Shown here in pieces: positions 7,123 through 15,115 of a stretch of DNA of 52,466 bases. This stretch comes from Malikia spinosa. GTDB taxonomy: Bacteria; Pseudomonadota; Gammaproteobacteria; Burkholderiales; Burkholderiaceae_C. Both the position numbers and the translations under genes were made by a program. Each line of letters starts with the position of its first letter. Within the stretch, counting starts at the first letter, position 1. The notes beneath the pieces were generated by a model, which did no database searches, had not been told where the DNA came from, and was given only the letters and a program-made list of their open reading frames with translations. The DNA is taken from the NCBI RefSeq assembly GCF_002980625.1, contig NZ_PVLR01000027.1:1-52466 (forward strand), in the 5' to 3' direction.

Positions 7123-8151
7123 TTATTTCTTGGCCTTGGGCAGGATGTCGAGCTCGGCCGCCGGCGGCAGGAAGCTGCCGTTCCAGATCGCGCCGGCATC
7201 GACCCGGGTCTTGGTGGCGTAGGCGTCCGAGACCTGGCTCGCCATCAGGCTCAGGCGGCCCGCATCGACGCGGCCGAAGCCCTCGCGGCGCGCATCGGGG
7301 CTGGCGACGACCGAATCGATCGCGAGCTGCAGTCGGCGCGTCTCCATCGGCAGGTTGATGATGCCGTCGCGCGCCTTGACCGCCTCCATCGCGGCCGGCG
7401 GGTTGGCCATGACCTCCTTGGCGCCCTTGGCGAAGGCGCTCAGGAAGGCCTTGAGCGCGGCCGGGTTTTCCTTGATCAGCTTGGGCGAGGCGATGATGGC
7501 GTTGCCGTAGAGCTTGACGCCATGGTCGGCGTAGGGCAGCACTACGACCTGGTCGGCCTTGACGCCGCGCGCCTCGAGGTTGAGCAGCGAGGTGAAGGAA
7601 AAGCCGGTGATCGCGTCGACATCGCCGCGCACCAGCATGGTCTCGCGCAGCGAGGGCTCCATCGCGGTCCAGCTGACGGCACCGATCTTGTTGGCCTTGT
7701 CCAGGATCGGGAAGGCCTTGCGGCCGGCATCGAACACCGGGGCACCGAGCTTCTTGCCCTTGAGATCGGCCGGTGACTGGATGCCCGACTTCTTGAGCGC
7801 CAGCACCGCCGCCGGCGTGTTGTTGTAGACCATCATGACCGCGACCGGCTTGTTCGGGGCCTCGGGGTTGTTGGCGTGGAACTCCATCAGCGCGGCGACA
7901 TCGGCCAGGCCAATGTCGTAGCTGCCCGAAGCGACGCGGGTCACGGTGCCGCTGGAGCCGTTGCCGGCATCGATCGTCACATCGAGCCCGGCCTGCTTGA
8001 AATAGCCCTTGGCCGCCGGCTGGACGAACAGGGCCGAAGGACCCTCGAAGCGCCAGTCGAGCTGGAATTTGAGCGGGGTCTGCGCATGGGCCTGGCCGAG
8101 GGTGGCAACGGCCAGGGCAGCGGTGACTTGCAGGAATTGGCGCTTGTGCAT
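7123..8151 (-). CDS. Periplasmic substrate-binding protein, NMT1/THI5-like ABC type
   Basis: This 342-residue protein has a Sec signal peptide cut after AHA near residue 23. The mature start, TPLKFQLDWRFEGPSALFVQPAAKGYF, is the canonical opening of NMT1/THI5-like and SsuA-like solute receptors: a beta strand, then a helix contacting ligand. Later segments such as ASGSYDIGLADVAALMEF fit the same fold. It is the first gene of a three-gene leftward importer operon. An operator-like palindrome lies about 90 bases upstream (8240-8258) and shares a 10-mer with the site before the urate-degradation genes. Ligand specificity is inferred only from context, a purine-related nitrogen compound being most likely. 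Confidence 0.85.
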   Translation of the reverse strand: MHKRQFLQVTAALAVATLGQAHAQTPLKFQLDWRFEGPSALFVQPAAKGYFKQAGLDVTIDAGNGSSGTVTRVASGSYDIGLADVAALMEFHANNPEAPNKPVAVMMVYNNTPAAVLALKKSGIQSPADLKGKKLGAPVFDAGRKAFPILDKANKIGAVSWTAMEPSLRETMLVRGDVDAITGFSFTSLLNLEARGVKADQVVVLPYADHGVKLYGNAIIASPKLIKENPAALKAFLSAFAKGAKEVMANPPAAMEAVKARDGIINLPMETRRLQLAIDSVVASPDARREGFGRVDAGRLSLMASQVSDAYATKTRVDAGAIWNGSFLPPAAELDILPKAKK

Positions 8152-8239
8152 GAGGACTCCAAGGGAATGGTCTGGAAACCGCTCGGGGCGGCATGCAGCC
8201 TCAGTCGCAAGATCGGTGCCAGGCCCCGGCAGGGTCTGG

Positions 8240-8258
8240 ATACAAATTTGTATACAGT
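8240..8258. promoter_or_regulatory. Operator-like palindrome upstream of the ABC importer
   Basis: ATACAAATTTGTAT (8240-8253) is a perfect 14-base palindrome, and TGTATACAGT (8249-8258) overlaps it. The same 10-mer occurs at 9967-9976 in front of the urate genes and the GntR-type regulator. FCD-subfamily GntR proteins often bind short TGTATACA-like palindromes. The match suggests that one regulator controls both units; binding itself is inference. Confidence 0.5.
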
Positions 8259-8317
8259 TTCAAACGAAATGATGCACCGCTTCGGGCCAGGCGGCGCACC
8301 AGATCGGGGGCCAGGGC

Positions 8318-9535
8318 TCAGTGCCGGGGCATGCCGGCGTCGAACCAGCGCCGGATCACGAGGCGCTCGGCTTCGGTGATGCCGGTCGCGTTGTTGAGCG
8401 GCATCTGGCGCAGCAGCACCGCCTGCTGGTAGATGGCCAGGCCGTGCTGGGCGATCAGCGCATCGGTGTGCAGGGCCACTCCCTTGTTCTGCACCTCGGC
8501 GTTATGGCAAAGCACGCAACGCTGGTCGATCACGACTTTCAGCTCGGCCAGGCTGGCCGGCCGGGCCGCGGCAGCTTCGGCCTCCAGGGCTGGCGCAGCA
8601 GGTGCCGGCGCCAGCCAGAAGATCAGGCCCGCCAGCACCAGCAGGCCGGCGCCAGCCACTTCCCAGGGCGTGCGGCGCCCCTGCACATGGGCCCGGTGCC
8701 GCGCCACGAAGCTGTGCCGGATCAGCGCGCCAGCCAGCATCAGCAGCACCAGCACCAGCCAGTTGTGCCTGGCCTGGTAGAGCCAGCCGTAGTGGTTGGA
8801 CAGCATCGCGATCAGCACCGGCAACGTGAAATAGGTGTTGTGCACGCTGCGCTGCTTGCCGCGCTGGCCGTGGACCGGATCGGGCGCCAGGCCGGCGCGC
8901 AGGGCCGCCACCACCTGGCGCTGGCCCGGAATGATCAGGAAGAAGACGTTGGCGCTCATCGCGGTCGCCAGCATGGCACCGACCAGCAGGAAGGCGGCCC
9001 GGCCCGCGAACAGCTGGCAGGCCAGCCAGGCGGCAAAGGTCACCAGGCCCAGCACGCCAGCACCGACGATCAGGTCGCCGCGCCTGCCGCGCCCCAGGCG
9101 GCGGCAGATGATGTCATAGAGCAGCCAGAACGCCGCCAGGAAACCGAGCGCGGCCATGATCGCCAGCGCAGGCGGCCAGTCGTGGACGCTCTTGTCGATC
9201 AGGAAGCTGCCGGCATTGAGCAGATAGAGCGAGGTGAACAGGCCAAAGCCGGTCAGCCAGGTCGAATAGCTTTCCCAGTAGGACCAGTGCAGGTTCTGCG
9301 GCAGTGGCAGCCAGTTGGGCGCCAGCATGTACTTGTTGGAATGGTAGAAACCGCCGCCGTGCACCGCCCACAGCTCGCCGTCGACGCCCTTGGCTTTCAG
9401 GTCGGCGTGCTGGGGTGGCGACAGGCTGTTGTCGAGCATGACGAAATAGAAGGAGGCGCCGATCCAGGCCACCGCGGTGATGACATGGGCCCAGCGCAGC
9501 AGCAGGTTGACCCAGTCGAACAGGTAGGAATCCAT
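8318..9535 (-). CDS. puuD: Urate hydroxylase PuuD, membrane protein with cytochrome c domain
   Basis: This 405-residue protein has an N-terminal membrane part of about eight helices, starting WVNLLLRWAHVITAVAWIGASF, with conserved His residues. A C-terminal cytochrome c domain carries the heme motif CVLCH (340-344) and a likely axial Met378 in RQMPL. This is the layout of PuuD, which oxidises urate to 5-hydroxyisourate and passes electrons to the respiratory chain rather than making peroxide like soluble uricase. It is 12 bases after the hydroxyisourate hydrolase gene, which handles its product, so the two are likely cotranscribed. The stop lies about 60 bases from the operator-like site of the importer operon. 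Confidence 0.9.
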   Translation of the reverse strand: MDSYLFDWVNLLLRWAHVITAVAWIGASFYFVMLDNSLSPPQHADLKAKGVDGELWAVHGGGFYHSNKYMLAPNWLPLPQNLHWSYWESYSTWLTGFGLFTSLYLLNAGSFLIDKSVHDWPPALAIMAALGFLAAFWLLYDIICRRLGRGRRGDLIVGAGVLGLVTFAAWLACQLFAGRAAFLLVGAMLATAMSANVFFLIIPGQRQVVAALRAGLAPDPVHGQRGKQRSVHNTYFTLPVLIAMLSNHYGWLYQARHNWLVLVLLMLAGALIRHSFVARHRAHVQGRRTPWEVAGAGLLVLAGLIFWLAPAPAAPALEAEAAAARPASLAELKVVIDQRCVLCHNAEVQNKGVALHTDALIAQHGLAIYQQAVLLRQMPLNNATGITEAERLVIRRWFDAGMPRH

Positions 9536-9547
9536 CAGGACCTCGCT

Positions 9548-9904
9548 TCAGGAACCACGGTAGGTGGAATAGGACCAGGGGCTGACCAGCAGCGGCACAT
9601 GGTAGTGGGCCGCCGCATCGGCAATACCGAACTCGACCGGCACGCAGTCGAGGAAGGCCGGCTCGGGCAGCGCGACGCCGCGGGCGCGGAAATAGGCGCC
9701 GACCTCGAACAGCAGGCGGTAGCGCCCGACGGCCAGCGTGGCGCTGTCGAGCAAGGGTCCCTGCGGCGGGCGACCGTCGGCATTGAGCGCCAAGGTCTGC
9801 AGCGTGGCGTAGCCGTCGGCCTGCTGCCGCTGCAGCGTCACCTGCATGCCTGCTGCGGGGCAGCCATTCATCGTGTCGAGCACGTGGGTGCTGAGATGTC
9901 CCAT
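9548..9904 (-). CDS. uraH: 5-hydroxyisourate hydrolase
   Basis: This 118-residue transthyretin-like enzyme converts 5-hydroxyisourate to OHCU in allantoin formation. It shows the N-terminal MGHLSTHVLDT with the catalytic His, a central VGRYRLLFEVGAYF and the diagnostic C-terminal tetrapeptide YRGS. The frame is open 27 codons further upstream, but ATG 9904 is chosen because family similarity starts there and AGGA precedes it at proper spacing. It is first in the leftward uraH-puuD unit, with the 9965-9976 palindrome about 60 bases upstream. The protein is cytosolic and normally tetrameric, by family knowledge. Confidence 0.92.
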   Translation of the reverse strand: MGHLSTHVLDTMNGCPAAGMQVTLQRQQADGYATLQTLALNADGRPPQGPLLDSATLAVGRYRLLFEVGAYFRARGVALPEPAFLDCVPVEFGIADAAAHYHVPLLVSPWSYSTYRGS

Positions 9905-9964
9905 CGGATTTCCTTTCTTCGGGGTACGACCGGCCGGGTCCGGTTCTTGCATGTTTGTGAAATG

Positions 9965-9976
9965 ACTGTATACAGT
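9965..9976. promoter_or_regulatory. Operator-like palindrome between uraH and the GntR regulator
   Basis: ACTGTATACAGT is a perfect 12-base palindrome in the 109-base divergent region between uraH (leftward) and the GntR/FCD gene (rightward). It is centred about 43 bases from the regulator start, suitable for autoregulation and for control of uraH-puuD. TGTATACAGT within it recurs before the ABC importer. Confidence 0.6.
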
Positions 9977-10013
9977 CTGGTGCACATTTGTAGCAACCGA
10001 TCAAGCAATAACC

Positions 10014-10772
10014 ATGCCCCAGAAGAGACAGAAAATCCAGCCGCTGCCGTCCACCGACTCCCTGCGCGAGCCCCGGCCGGGCGCGGCAACCAATGCCGGC
10101 GAGGCCATGCCAGGCGCCACGCAAAGGATCGTCGAGGCCATCACGACCGCGATCGTCGAACGGCGCCTGATGCCGGGCACCAAGCTGGCCGAGCAGAAGA
10201 TTGCCGACATCTTCCAGGTTTCGCGCACCCTGGTGCGGCAGGCGCTGAACCAGCTCTCGCGCGACCACCTGGTGACGCTGGAGCCGGCGCGCGGCGCCTT
10301 CGTCGCCACGCCCAGCATCGAGGAGGCGCGCCAGGTGTTCCAGGTCCGGCTGATGCTCGAAAGCGCGATGCTGCGCCAGCTCTGCGCCTGCATCACCGAG
10401 CCACAGATCGCCAGCCTGCGGGCCCACCTGCAGCAGGAACGCGAGGCGGTGGCGCGGGTCGACGTGCCGGGCCGCACCAGACTGCTGGCCGACTTCCACA
10501 TGGTGCTGGCGCGCATGCTGGGCAACGAGGTGCTGGCCGACCTGCTGGCCGACTTGCTGAGTCGCTCCTCGCTGATCTCGCTGATGTACCAGTCCTCGCA
10601 CTCGGCCCAGCATTCGCAGGACGACCATGTGCGCCTGGTCGATGCGCTGGAAAAGCGCGACGCCCGCGCCGCCGTGCGACTGATGGAGCAGCATATCGCC
10701 AGCGTGGAGCGCAACCTGCGGCTCGATCCCAAGAGCCCTGACCTGGCCGACGTGCTGCGGCCGCTGAACTGA
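10014..10772 (+). CDS. GntR-family transcription regulator, FCD subfamily
   Basis: This 252-residue regulator has an N-terminal winged helix-turn-helix (about residues 37-100, with PGTKLAEQKIADIFQVSRTL and FVATPS) and a C-terminal helical FCD ligand domain (about 105-230) that carries His and Asp positions typical of metal and carboxylate binding (DFHMVL, DDHVRLVDAL). It sits divergently from uraH-puuD and upstream of puuE. Local control of urate degradation by an intermediate such as allantoin or urate is a reasonable inference. The operator-like palindrome is in its own promoter region. The first 35 residues are basic and probably disordered; an internal Met32 is a possible shorter start. 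Confidence 0.88.
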   Translation: MPQKRQKIQPLPSTDSLREPRPGAATNAGEAMPGATQRIVEAITTAIVERRLMPGTKLAEQKIADIFQVSRTLVRQALNQLSRDHLVTLEPARGAFVATPSIEEARQVFQVRLMLESAMLRQLCACITEPQIASLRAHLQQEREAVARVDVPGRTRLLADFHMVLARMLGNEVLADLLADLLSRSSLISLMYQSSHSAQHSQDDHVRLVDALEKRDARAAVRLMEQHIASVERNLRLDPKSPDLADVLRPLN

Positions 10773-10818
10773 TTTCCCCCCAGACCACCCACTAGACCGC
10801 CCGCCTAGATCGACCCCC

Positions 10819-11805
10819 ATGGCCAACTCCCTGCCCCACTCGACCCCCTACCCGCGCGACCTGCGCGGCTATGGCCGCAATCCTCCCGCCGCCGACTGGC
10901 CCGGGCGCGCGCGCGTCGCGCTCCAGTTCGTGCTGAACTACGAGGAAGGCGGCGAGAACTCGGTGCTGCACGGCGACGCCGGCAGCGAGCAGTTCCTGTC
11001 CGAGCTGTTCAACCCGGCCGCCTACCCGGCACGCCACCTGAGCATGGAGGGCATCTACGAGTACGGCTCGCGCGTCGGGGTCTGGCGCCTGCTGCGGGAA
11101 TTCGAACGGCGCGGCCTGCCGCTGACCGTGTTCGGCGTCGGCATGGCGCTCGAGCGCTGCCCCGAGGTGACCGCCGCCTTCGTCGAGCTCGGCCACGAGA
11201 TCGCCTGCCACGGCTGGCGCTGGATTCACTACCAGAACGTCGACGAGGCGACCGAGCGCGAGCACCTGCAACGCGGGCTGACCAGCATCGAGCGCCTGAC
11301 CGGCCAGCGCCTGGGCCAGCCCGGCACCGTGCATGGCGCCGGCTGGTACACCGGGCGCGACAGCCCGCACACGCGCCGCCTGGTCGCCGACCATGGCGGC
11401 ATCGAATACGACAGCGACTACTACGGCGACGACCTGCCGTTCTGGCTGCAGGTCAGGAAGACAGATGGCGCACTGGCGCCGCATCTGGTGCTGCCCTACA
11501 CGCTGGACTGCAACGACATGCGATTTGCGCTGCCGCAGGGCTACAGCCACGGCGACCCCTTCTTCCAGTACCTGAAAGATGCCTTCGACGTCCATTACGC
11601 CGAGGGTGACGAGCGCCCAGCCATGATGAGCATCGGCATGCACTGCCGACTGCTGGGCCGTCCGGGCCGAATGCGCGCGCTGCAGCGCTTCCTCGACTAT
11701 GTCGAGCAGCACGACCGGGTCTGGGTGACGCGGCGCATCGACATCGCGCGCCATTGGAAGGCGACCCATCCGTTCGATCCCGCAACCGCCTTCGTCTGGG
11801 AATGA
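10819..11805 (+). CDS. puuE: Allantoinase PuuE, polysaccharide-deacetylase fold
   Basis: This 328-residue protein opens with YPRDLRGYGRNPPAADWPGRA, a signature of PuuE. It hydrolyses allantoin to allantoate and is unrelated to the amidohydrolase-type allantoinase. NodB-fold segments are visible: FVLNYEEGGENS, GHEIACHGWRW and YDSDYYGDDLPFW. No metal motif of classic allantoinase is present, as expected. It lies 46 bases after the regulator and four bases before the uraD-allC fusion, so the rightward genes form an operon. No alternative function is likely. Confidence 0.92.
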   Translation: MANSLPHSTPYPRDLRGYGRNPPAADWPGRARVALQFVLNYEEGGENSVLHGDAGSEQFLSELFNPAAYPARHLSMEGIYEYGSRVGVWRLLREFERRGLPLTVFGVGMALERCPEVTAAFVELGHEIACHGWRWIHYQNVDEATEREHLQRGLTSIERLTGQRLGQPGTVHGAGWYTGRDSPHTRRLVADHGGIEYDSDYYGDDLPFWLQVRKTDGALAPHLVLPYTLDCNDMRFALPQGYSHGDPFFQYLKDAFDVHYAEGDERPAMMSIGMHCRLLGRPGRMRALQRFLDYVEQHDRVWVTRRIDIARHWKATHPFDPATAFVWE

Positions 11806-11809
11806 CAGC

Positions 11810-13594
11810 ATGACCGATCCCTCCCTCCTGAGCCTGGAACAGCTCAACGCCGCCACGGTTGCCGAGTTCACCACCTGGCTCGACGGCACCTACGAGCATT
11901 CGCCCTGGATCGCCGAGCGCGCCGCCGCCCGCCGCCCGTTCGTGAGCCTGGCCGCGCTCAAGCGCGCGCTGGTCGAGGTGGTGCGCGAATCGGGCCTGGA
12001 AGCCCAGCTCGGACTGATCCGCGCCCACCCCGAGCTGGCCGGCAAGGCAATGATCGCCCGCAAGCTGACCGCCGAATCGAGCCATGAGCAGGGCAAGGCC
12101 GGCCTGACCGACTGCACGCCCGAGGAGTTCGCCACCCTGCAGCAGCTCAACGCCGACTACAACGCCAAGTTCGGCTTTCCCTTCATCCTGGCGGTGCGCG
12201 GACCGCGCGGCCAGGGACTGGGCAAGGCGGAGATCATCGCGACCTTCGCGCGCCGGCTGCTCAATCACCCGGAGTTCGAGCAGGCCGAAGCGCTGCGCAA
12301 CATCCACCGCATCGCCGAGATCCGCCTGAACGAGAAGTTCGGCTTCGAGCCCTTGCTCGGCCAGCAGGTCTGGGACTGGTGCGAACAGCTGGCGCGGCAC
12401 AGCGAGCAGGACGACGCCCTGACCGTGACCTACCTGAGCCCGGCGCATCGCGCCTGCGCGGCGCAGATCGCGCACTGGATGGAGACCGAATGCGGCTTCG
12501 ACCAGGTCGAGATCGATGCGGTCGGCAACGTGGTCGGGCTCTATCACGGCAGCGACAGCGCCGCGCCGCGCCTGCTGACCGGCAGCCACTACGACACGGT
12601 GCGCAATGGCGGCAAGTATGACGGCCGCCTGGGCATCTTCGTGCCGATGGCCTGTGTGCGCGAGCTGAACGCCCAAGGCCGGCGGCTGCCGTTCGGCATC
12701 GAGGTGGTGGCCTTCGCCGAGGAGGAAGGCCAGCGCTACCCGGCCACCTTCCTGGGCTCGGGCGCGCTGGTCGGCCAGTTCGATCCGGCCTGGCTGGATC
12801 AGGCCGATGGCGCCGGCATCACCATGCGCGATGCGATGGTGCAAGCCGGCCTGCCCGCGACCCTGGAGGCGATCGCGGCGCTGGCGCGCGATCCGGCGCA
12901 GTACCTGGGCTTCGTCGAAGTCCATATCGAGCAGGGACCGGTGCTCAACGGCCTGGACCTGCCGCTGGGCATTGTGAGCTCGATCAACGGCAGCCGGCGC
13001 TACCTGGGCCAGATCAGCGGCCAGGCCAGCCATGCCGGCACCACGCCGATGGCGCTGCGCCGCGACGCCGCCAGCGCCGCCGCCGAGCTGCTGCTGTTCC
13101 TGGAACAGCGCGCGGCGCAGGTGCCCGATCTGGTCGGCACCATCGGCCTGCTCGAGGTGCCGAACGGGTCGGTCAACGTGGTGCCGGGCTGCTGCTGCTT
13201 CAGCCTCGACATCCGTGCCACCACCGACGCGGTGCGCGACGCCTGCGCCGCCGACACGCTGGCCGAGCTGCAGCGCATCTGCGAGCGCCGCGGCGTGAGC
13301 TACAGCCTCCGGGAAACCCTGTGCGCCGCTGCCGCCCCGTCGGCGCCCGCCTGGCAGGCGCGCTGGGAGCAGGCGGTGGCCGCGCTGGGCCTGCCGCTGC
13401 TGCGCCTGCCCAGCGGCGCCGGCCATGACGCTATGAAGCTGCACGACATCCTGCCGCAAGCGATGCTGTTCGTGCGCGGACTCAACGCCGGCATCAGCCA
13501 CAACCCGCTCGAATCCACCAGCTGCGACGACGCCGAACTGGCCGTGCTCGCCTTCCAGCAACTGCTCGAACTCACCGCCAAGGACACCGCATGA
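11810..13594 (+). CDS. Fusion of OHCU decarboxylase (UraD) and allantoate amidohydrolase (AllC)
   Basis: This 594-residue protein joins two enzymes. Residues 1-175 are UraD-like, with catalytic His73 in RAHPELAGK, the SSHEQ segment and FGFPFILAVRG; the part decarboxylates OHCU to S-allantoin. Residues about 190-594 are an M20-type allantoate amidohydrolase with metal ligands His260 and Asp271 (GSHYDT and KYDG), the Glu cluster EEE at 304-306, VHIEQGPVL, GAGHDAM and a final GISHNPLE. That part releases ammonia and CO2 from allantoate. The two reactions flank the PuuE step, and puuE is the preceding gene, so three consecutive steps are encoded by two genes. All key residues that I could check are present. 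The stop overlaps the next start (ATGA). Confidence 0.92.
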   Translation: MTDPSLLSLEQLNAATVAEFTTWLDGTYEHSPWIAERAAARRPFVSLAALKRALVEVVRESGLEAQLGLIRAHPELAGKAMIARKLTAESSHEQGKAGLTDCTPEEFATLQQLNADYNAKFGFPFILAVRGPRGQGLGKAEIIATFARRLLNHPEFEQAEALRNIHRIAEIRLNEKFGFEPLLGQQVWDWCEQLARHSEQDDALTVTYLSPAHRACAAQIAHWMETECGFDQVEIDAVGNVVGLYHGSDSAAPRLLTGSHYDTVRNGGKYDGRLGIFVPMACVRELNAQGRRLPFGIEVVAFAEEEGQRYPATFLGSGALVGQFDPAWLDQADGAGITMRDAMVQAGLPATLEAIAALARDPAQYLGFVEVHIEQGPVLNGLDLPLGIVSSINGSRRYLGQISGQASHAGTTPMALRRDAASAAAELLLFLEQRAAQVPDLVGTIGLLEVPNGSVNVVPGCCCFSLDIRATTDAVRDACAADTLAELQRICERRGVSYSLRETLCAAAAPSAPAWQARWEQAVAALGLPLLRLPSGAGHDAMKLHDILPQAMLFVRGLNAGISHNPLESTSCDDAELAVLAFQQLLELTAKDTA

Positions 13595-14889
13595 CCCCGA
13601 CCGCCCCCTCCACTGCCCCCTCCACTGCCACCTCCACTGCCATCCACCCTGCCCTGTACGCCGCGCTGGACGGCTGGATCGACCAGCATTTCGAGCAGGA
13701 AGTCAGCTTCCTGCAGCAACTGGTGCGCGTGCCGACCGACACGCCGCCGGGCAACAACGCGCCACATGCCGAGCGCACCGCCGAGCTGCTGGCCGGCTTC
13801 GGCCTCGACGCCGAGAAGCATCCGGTGCCGGCGCAGCAGGTGCATGACTACGGGCTGGAGTCGCTGACCAACCTGATCGTGCGCCGCCGCTACGGCGCGG
13901 GCGGCCCAGTCATTGCGCTCAACGCCCACGGCGACGTGGTGCCACCCGGCGAAGGCTGGAGCCATGACCCCTATGGCGGCGAGGTGGTCGACGGCAAGCT
14001 CTACGGCCGCGCGGCCGCGGTCAGCAAGAGCGACTTCGCGAGCTACACCTTCGCGCTGCGCGCGCTCGAGGCCGTGGCACAGGCCCAGGGCGTCGCGCTC
14101 AAGGGCGGGGTCGAGCTGCTGTTCACCTACGACGAGGAATTCGGCGGCGAACTCGGCCCCGGCTGGCTGCTGCGCCAGCAGCTGACCCAGCCCGACCTGC
14201 TGCTGGCGGCCGGCTTCAGCTACCAGGTCGTGACCGCGCACAACGGTTGCCTGCAGCTCGAAGTCACGGTGCATGGGCAAATGGCGCATGCCGCGATTCC
14301 CGACACCGGCATCGACGCGCTGCAAGGCGCGGTCCAGATCCTCAATGCACTCTACGCGCAGAACCAGCATTACCAGGGCATCACGTCAGGGGTGGAAGGG
14401 ATCAAGCATCCCTACCTCAACGTCGGCCGGATCGAGGGCGGCACCAACACCAACGTGGTGCCGGGCAAGGTGGTGCTCAAGCTCGACCGACGCATGATCC
14501 CGGAGGAAAACCCGGTCGAGGTCGAGGCGGAAATCCGGCGCGTGATCGCCGAGGCAGCGGCGCGCCAGCCCGGCATCACGGTCGAGATCAAGCGCCTGCT
14601 GCTGGCCGAGTCCTGGCGCCAGCAAGAAGGCAGCGCGGCACTGGTCGCGGCGCTGCAGCGCCATGGCGAAGCCGTGTTCGGCGAACCGATCCCGACTTCG
14701 GGCACGCCGCTTTACACCGATGTGCGCCTGTTCGGCGCCGCCGGCATACCGGCCGCGATCTACGGCGCCGGCCCGCGCACCGTGTTCGAAAGCCACGCCA
14801 AGCGCGCCGACGAGCACCTGGTGCTGGAAGACCTGCGGCGCGCCACCCAGGTCGTGGCGCGCACGCTGGCGGATCTGCTGACGGGCTGA
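13591..14889 (+). CDS. M20-family metallohydrolase in the urate operon, substrate unknown
   Basis: This 432-residue ArgE/DapE/CPG2-like enzyme has metal ligands His113 and Asp115 (NAHGDVVPPG), the catalytic pair in YDEEFGGE, a dimerisation domain (HGQMAHAAIPDTGIDA) and a late TSGTPLYTDVRLFG followed by a final His region (VFESHAKRADEHL). It is translationally coupled to the uraD-allC fusion, so it should act on the same route or on related N-acyl or N-carbamoyl compounds, perhaps a step after allantoate. I cannot name the substrate. The first 17 codons are low complexity (Ala-Pro-Ser-Thr) and arise from a DNA repeat. Confidence 0.8.
   Translation: MTPTAPSTAPSTATSTAIHPALYAALDGWIDQHFEQEVSFLQQLVRVPTDTPPGNNAPHAERTAELLAGFGLDAEKHPVPAQQVHDYGLESLTNLIVRRRYGAGGPVIALNAHGDVVPPGEGWSHDPYGGEVVDGKLYGRAAAVSKSDFASYTFALRALEAVAQAQGVALKGGVELLFTYDEEFGGELGPGWLLRQQLTQPDLLLAAGFSYQVVTAHNGCLQLEVTVHGQMAHAAIPDTGIDALQGAVQILNALYAQNQHYQGITSGVEGIKHPYLNVGRIEGGTNTNVVPGKVVLKLDRRMIPEENPVEVEAEIRRVIAEAAARQPGITVEIKRLLLAESWRQQEGSAALVAALQRHGEAVFGEPIPTSGTPLYTDVRLFGAAGIPAAIYGAGPRTVFESHAKRADEHLVLEDLRRATQVVARTLADLLTG
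13603..13638 (+). repeat. Three tandem 12-base repeats at the 5' end of the M20 gene
   Basis: GCCCCCTCCACT occurs twice and GCCACCTCCACT once, in frame, encoding three Ala-(Pro/Thr)-Ser-Thr units. Copy number could vary by slippage without breaking the frame. Confidence 0.85.
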
Positions 14890-14904
14890 CGGGCTGACGG
14901 GCTG
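14881..14904 (+). repeat. Three tandem 8-base repeats across the M20 stop codon
   Basis: ACGGGCTG is repeated three times directly. The TGA stop (14887-14889) lies across the first two units. The unit length is not a multiple of three, so expansion or loss would leave the stop intact but shift what follows. Confidence 0.8.
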
Positions 14905-14913
14905 AAGCGCCAA

Positions 14914-14925
14914 CATTGCATACAA
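14914..14925. promoter_or_regulatory. Possible third copy of the urate operator, upstream of the porin
   Basis: CATTGCATACAA differs from the TGTATACA core of the two palindromes by one base (TGCATACA). It lies about 190 bases before the porin start in a 226-base gap. It may link the porin to the urate regulon, but a chance match is possible. Confidence 0.25.
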
Positions 14926-15115
14926 GATGACAGTTTTTGGTGCGCAATAATGACTGACCCGTCCACCCTGGTGCCTGCGGCGGGTTCGGCCTCCCGCCAT
15001 GCCCTGTCATGGCCGGAATCCCCCCCCAGGATGACCTGAAAAAACTGGCACATTGCTTGCAAACAGACTGAGACAGGCCGGATTTCCCCGGCTTGATTCC
15101 ACAGGAGTCTGCACC

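Noticed and set aside
11453..13561. 702-codon minus-strand frame opposite puuE and the uraD-allC fusion
   Set aside because: Same shadow effect of high third-position GC; no family features, while the plus-strand genes have intact catalytic motifs.
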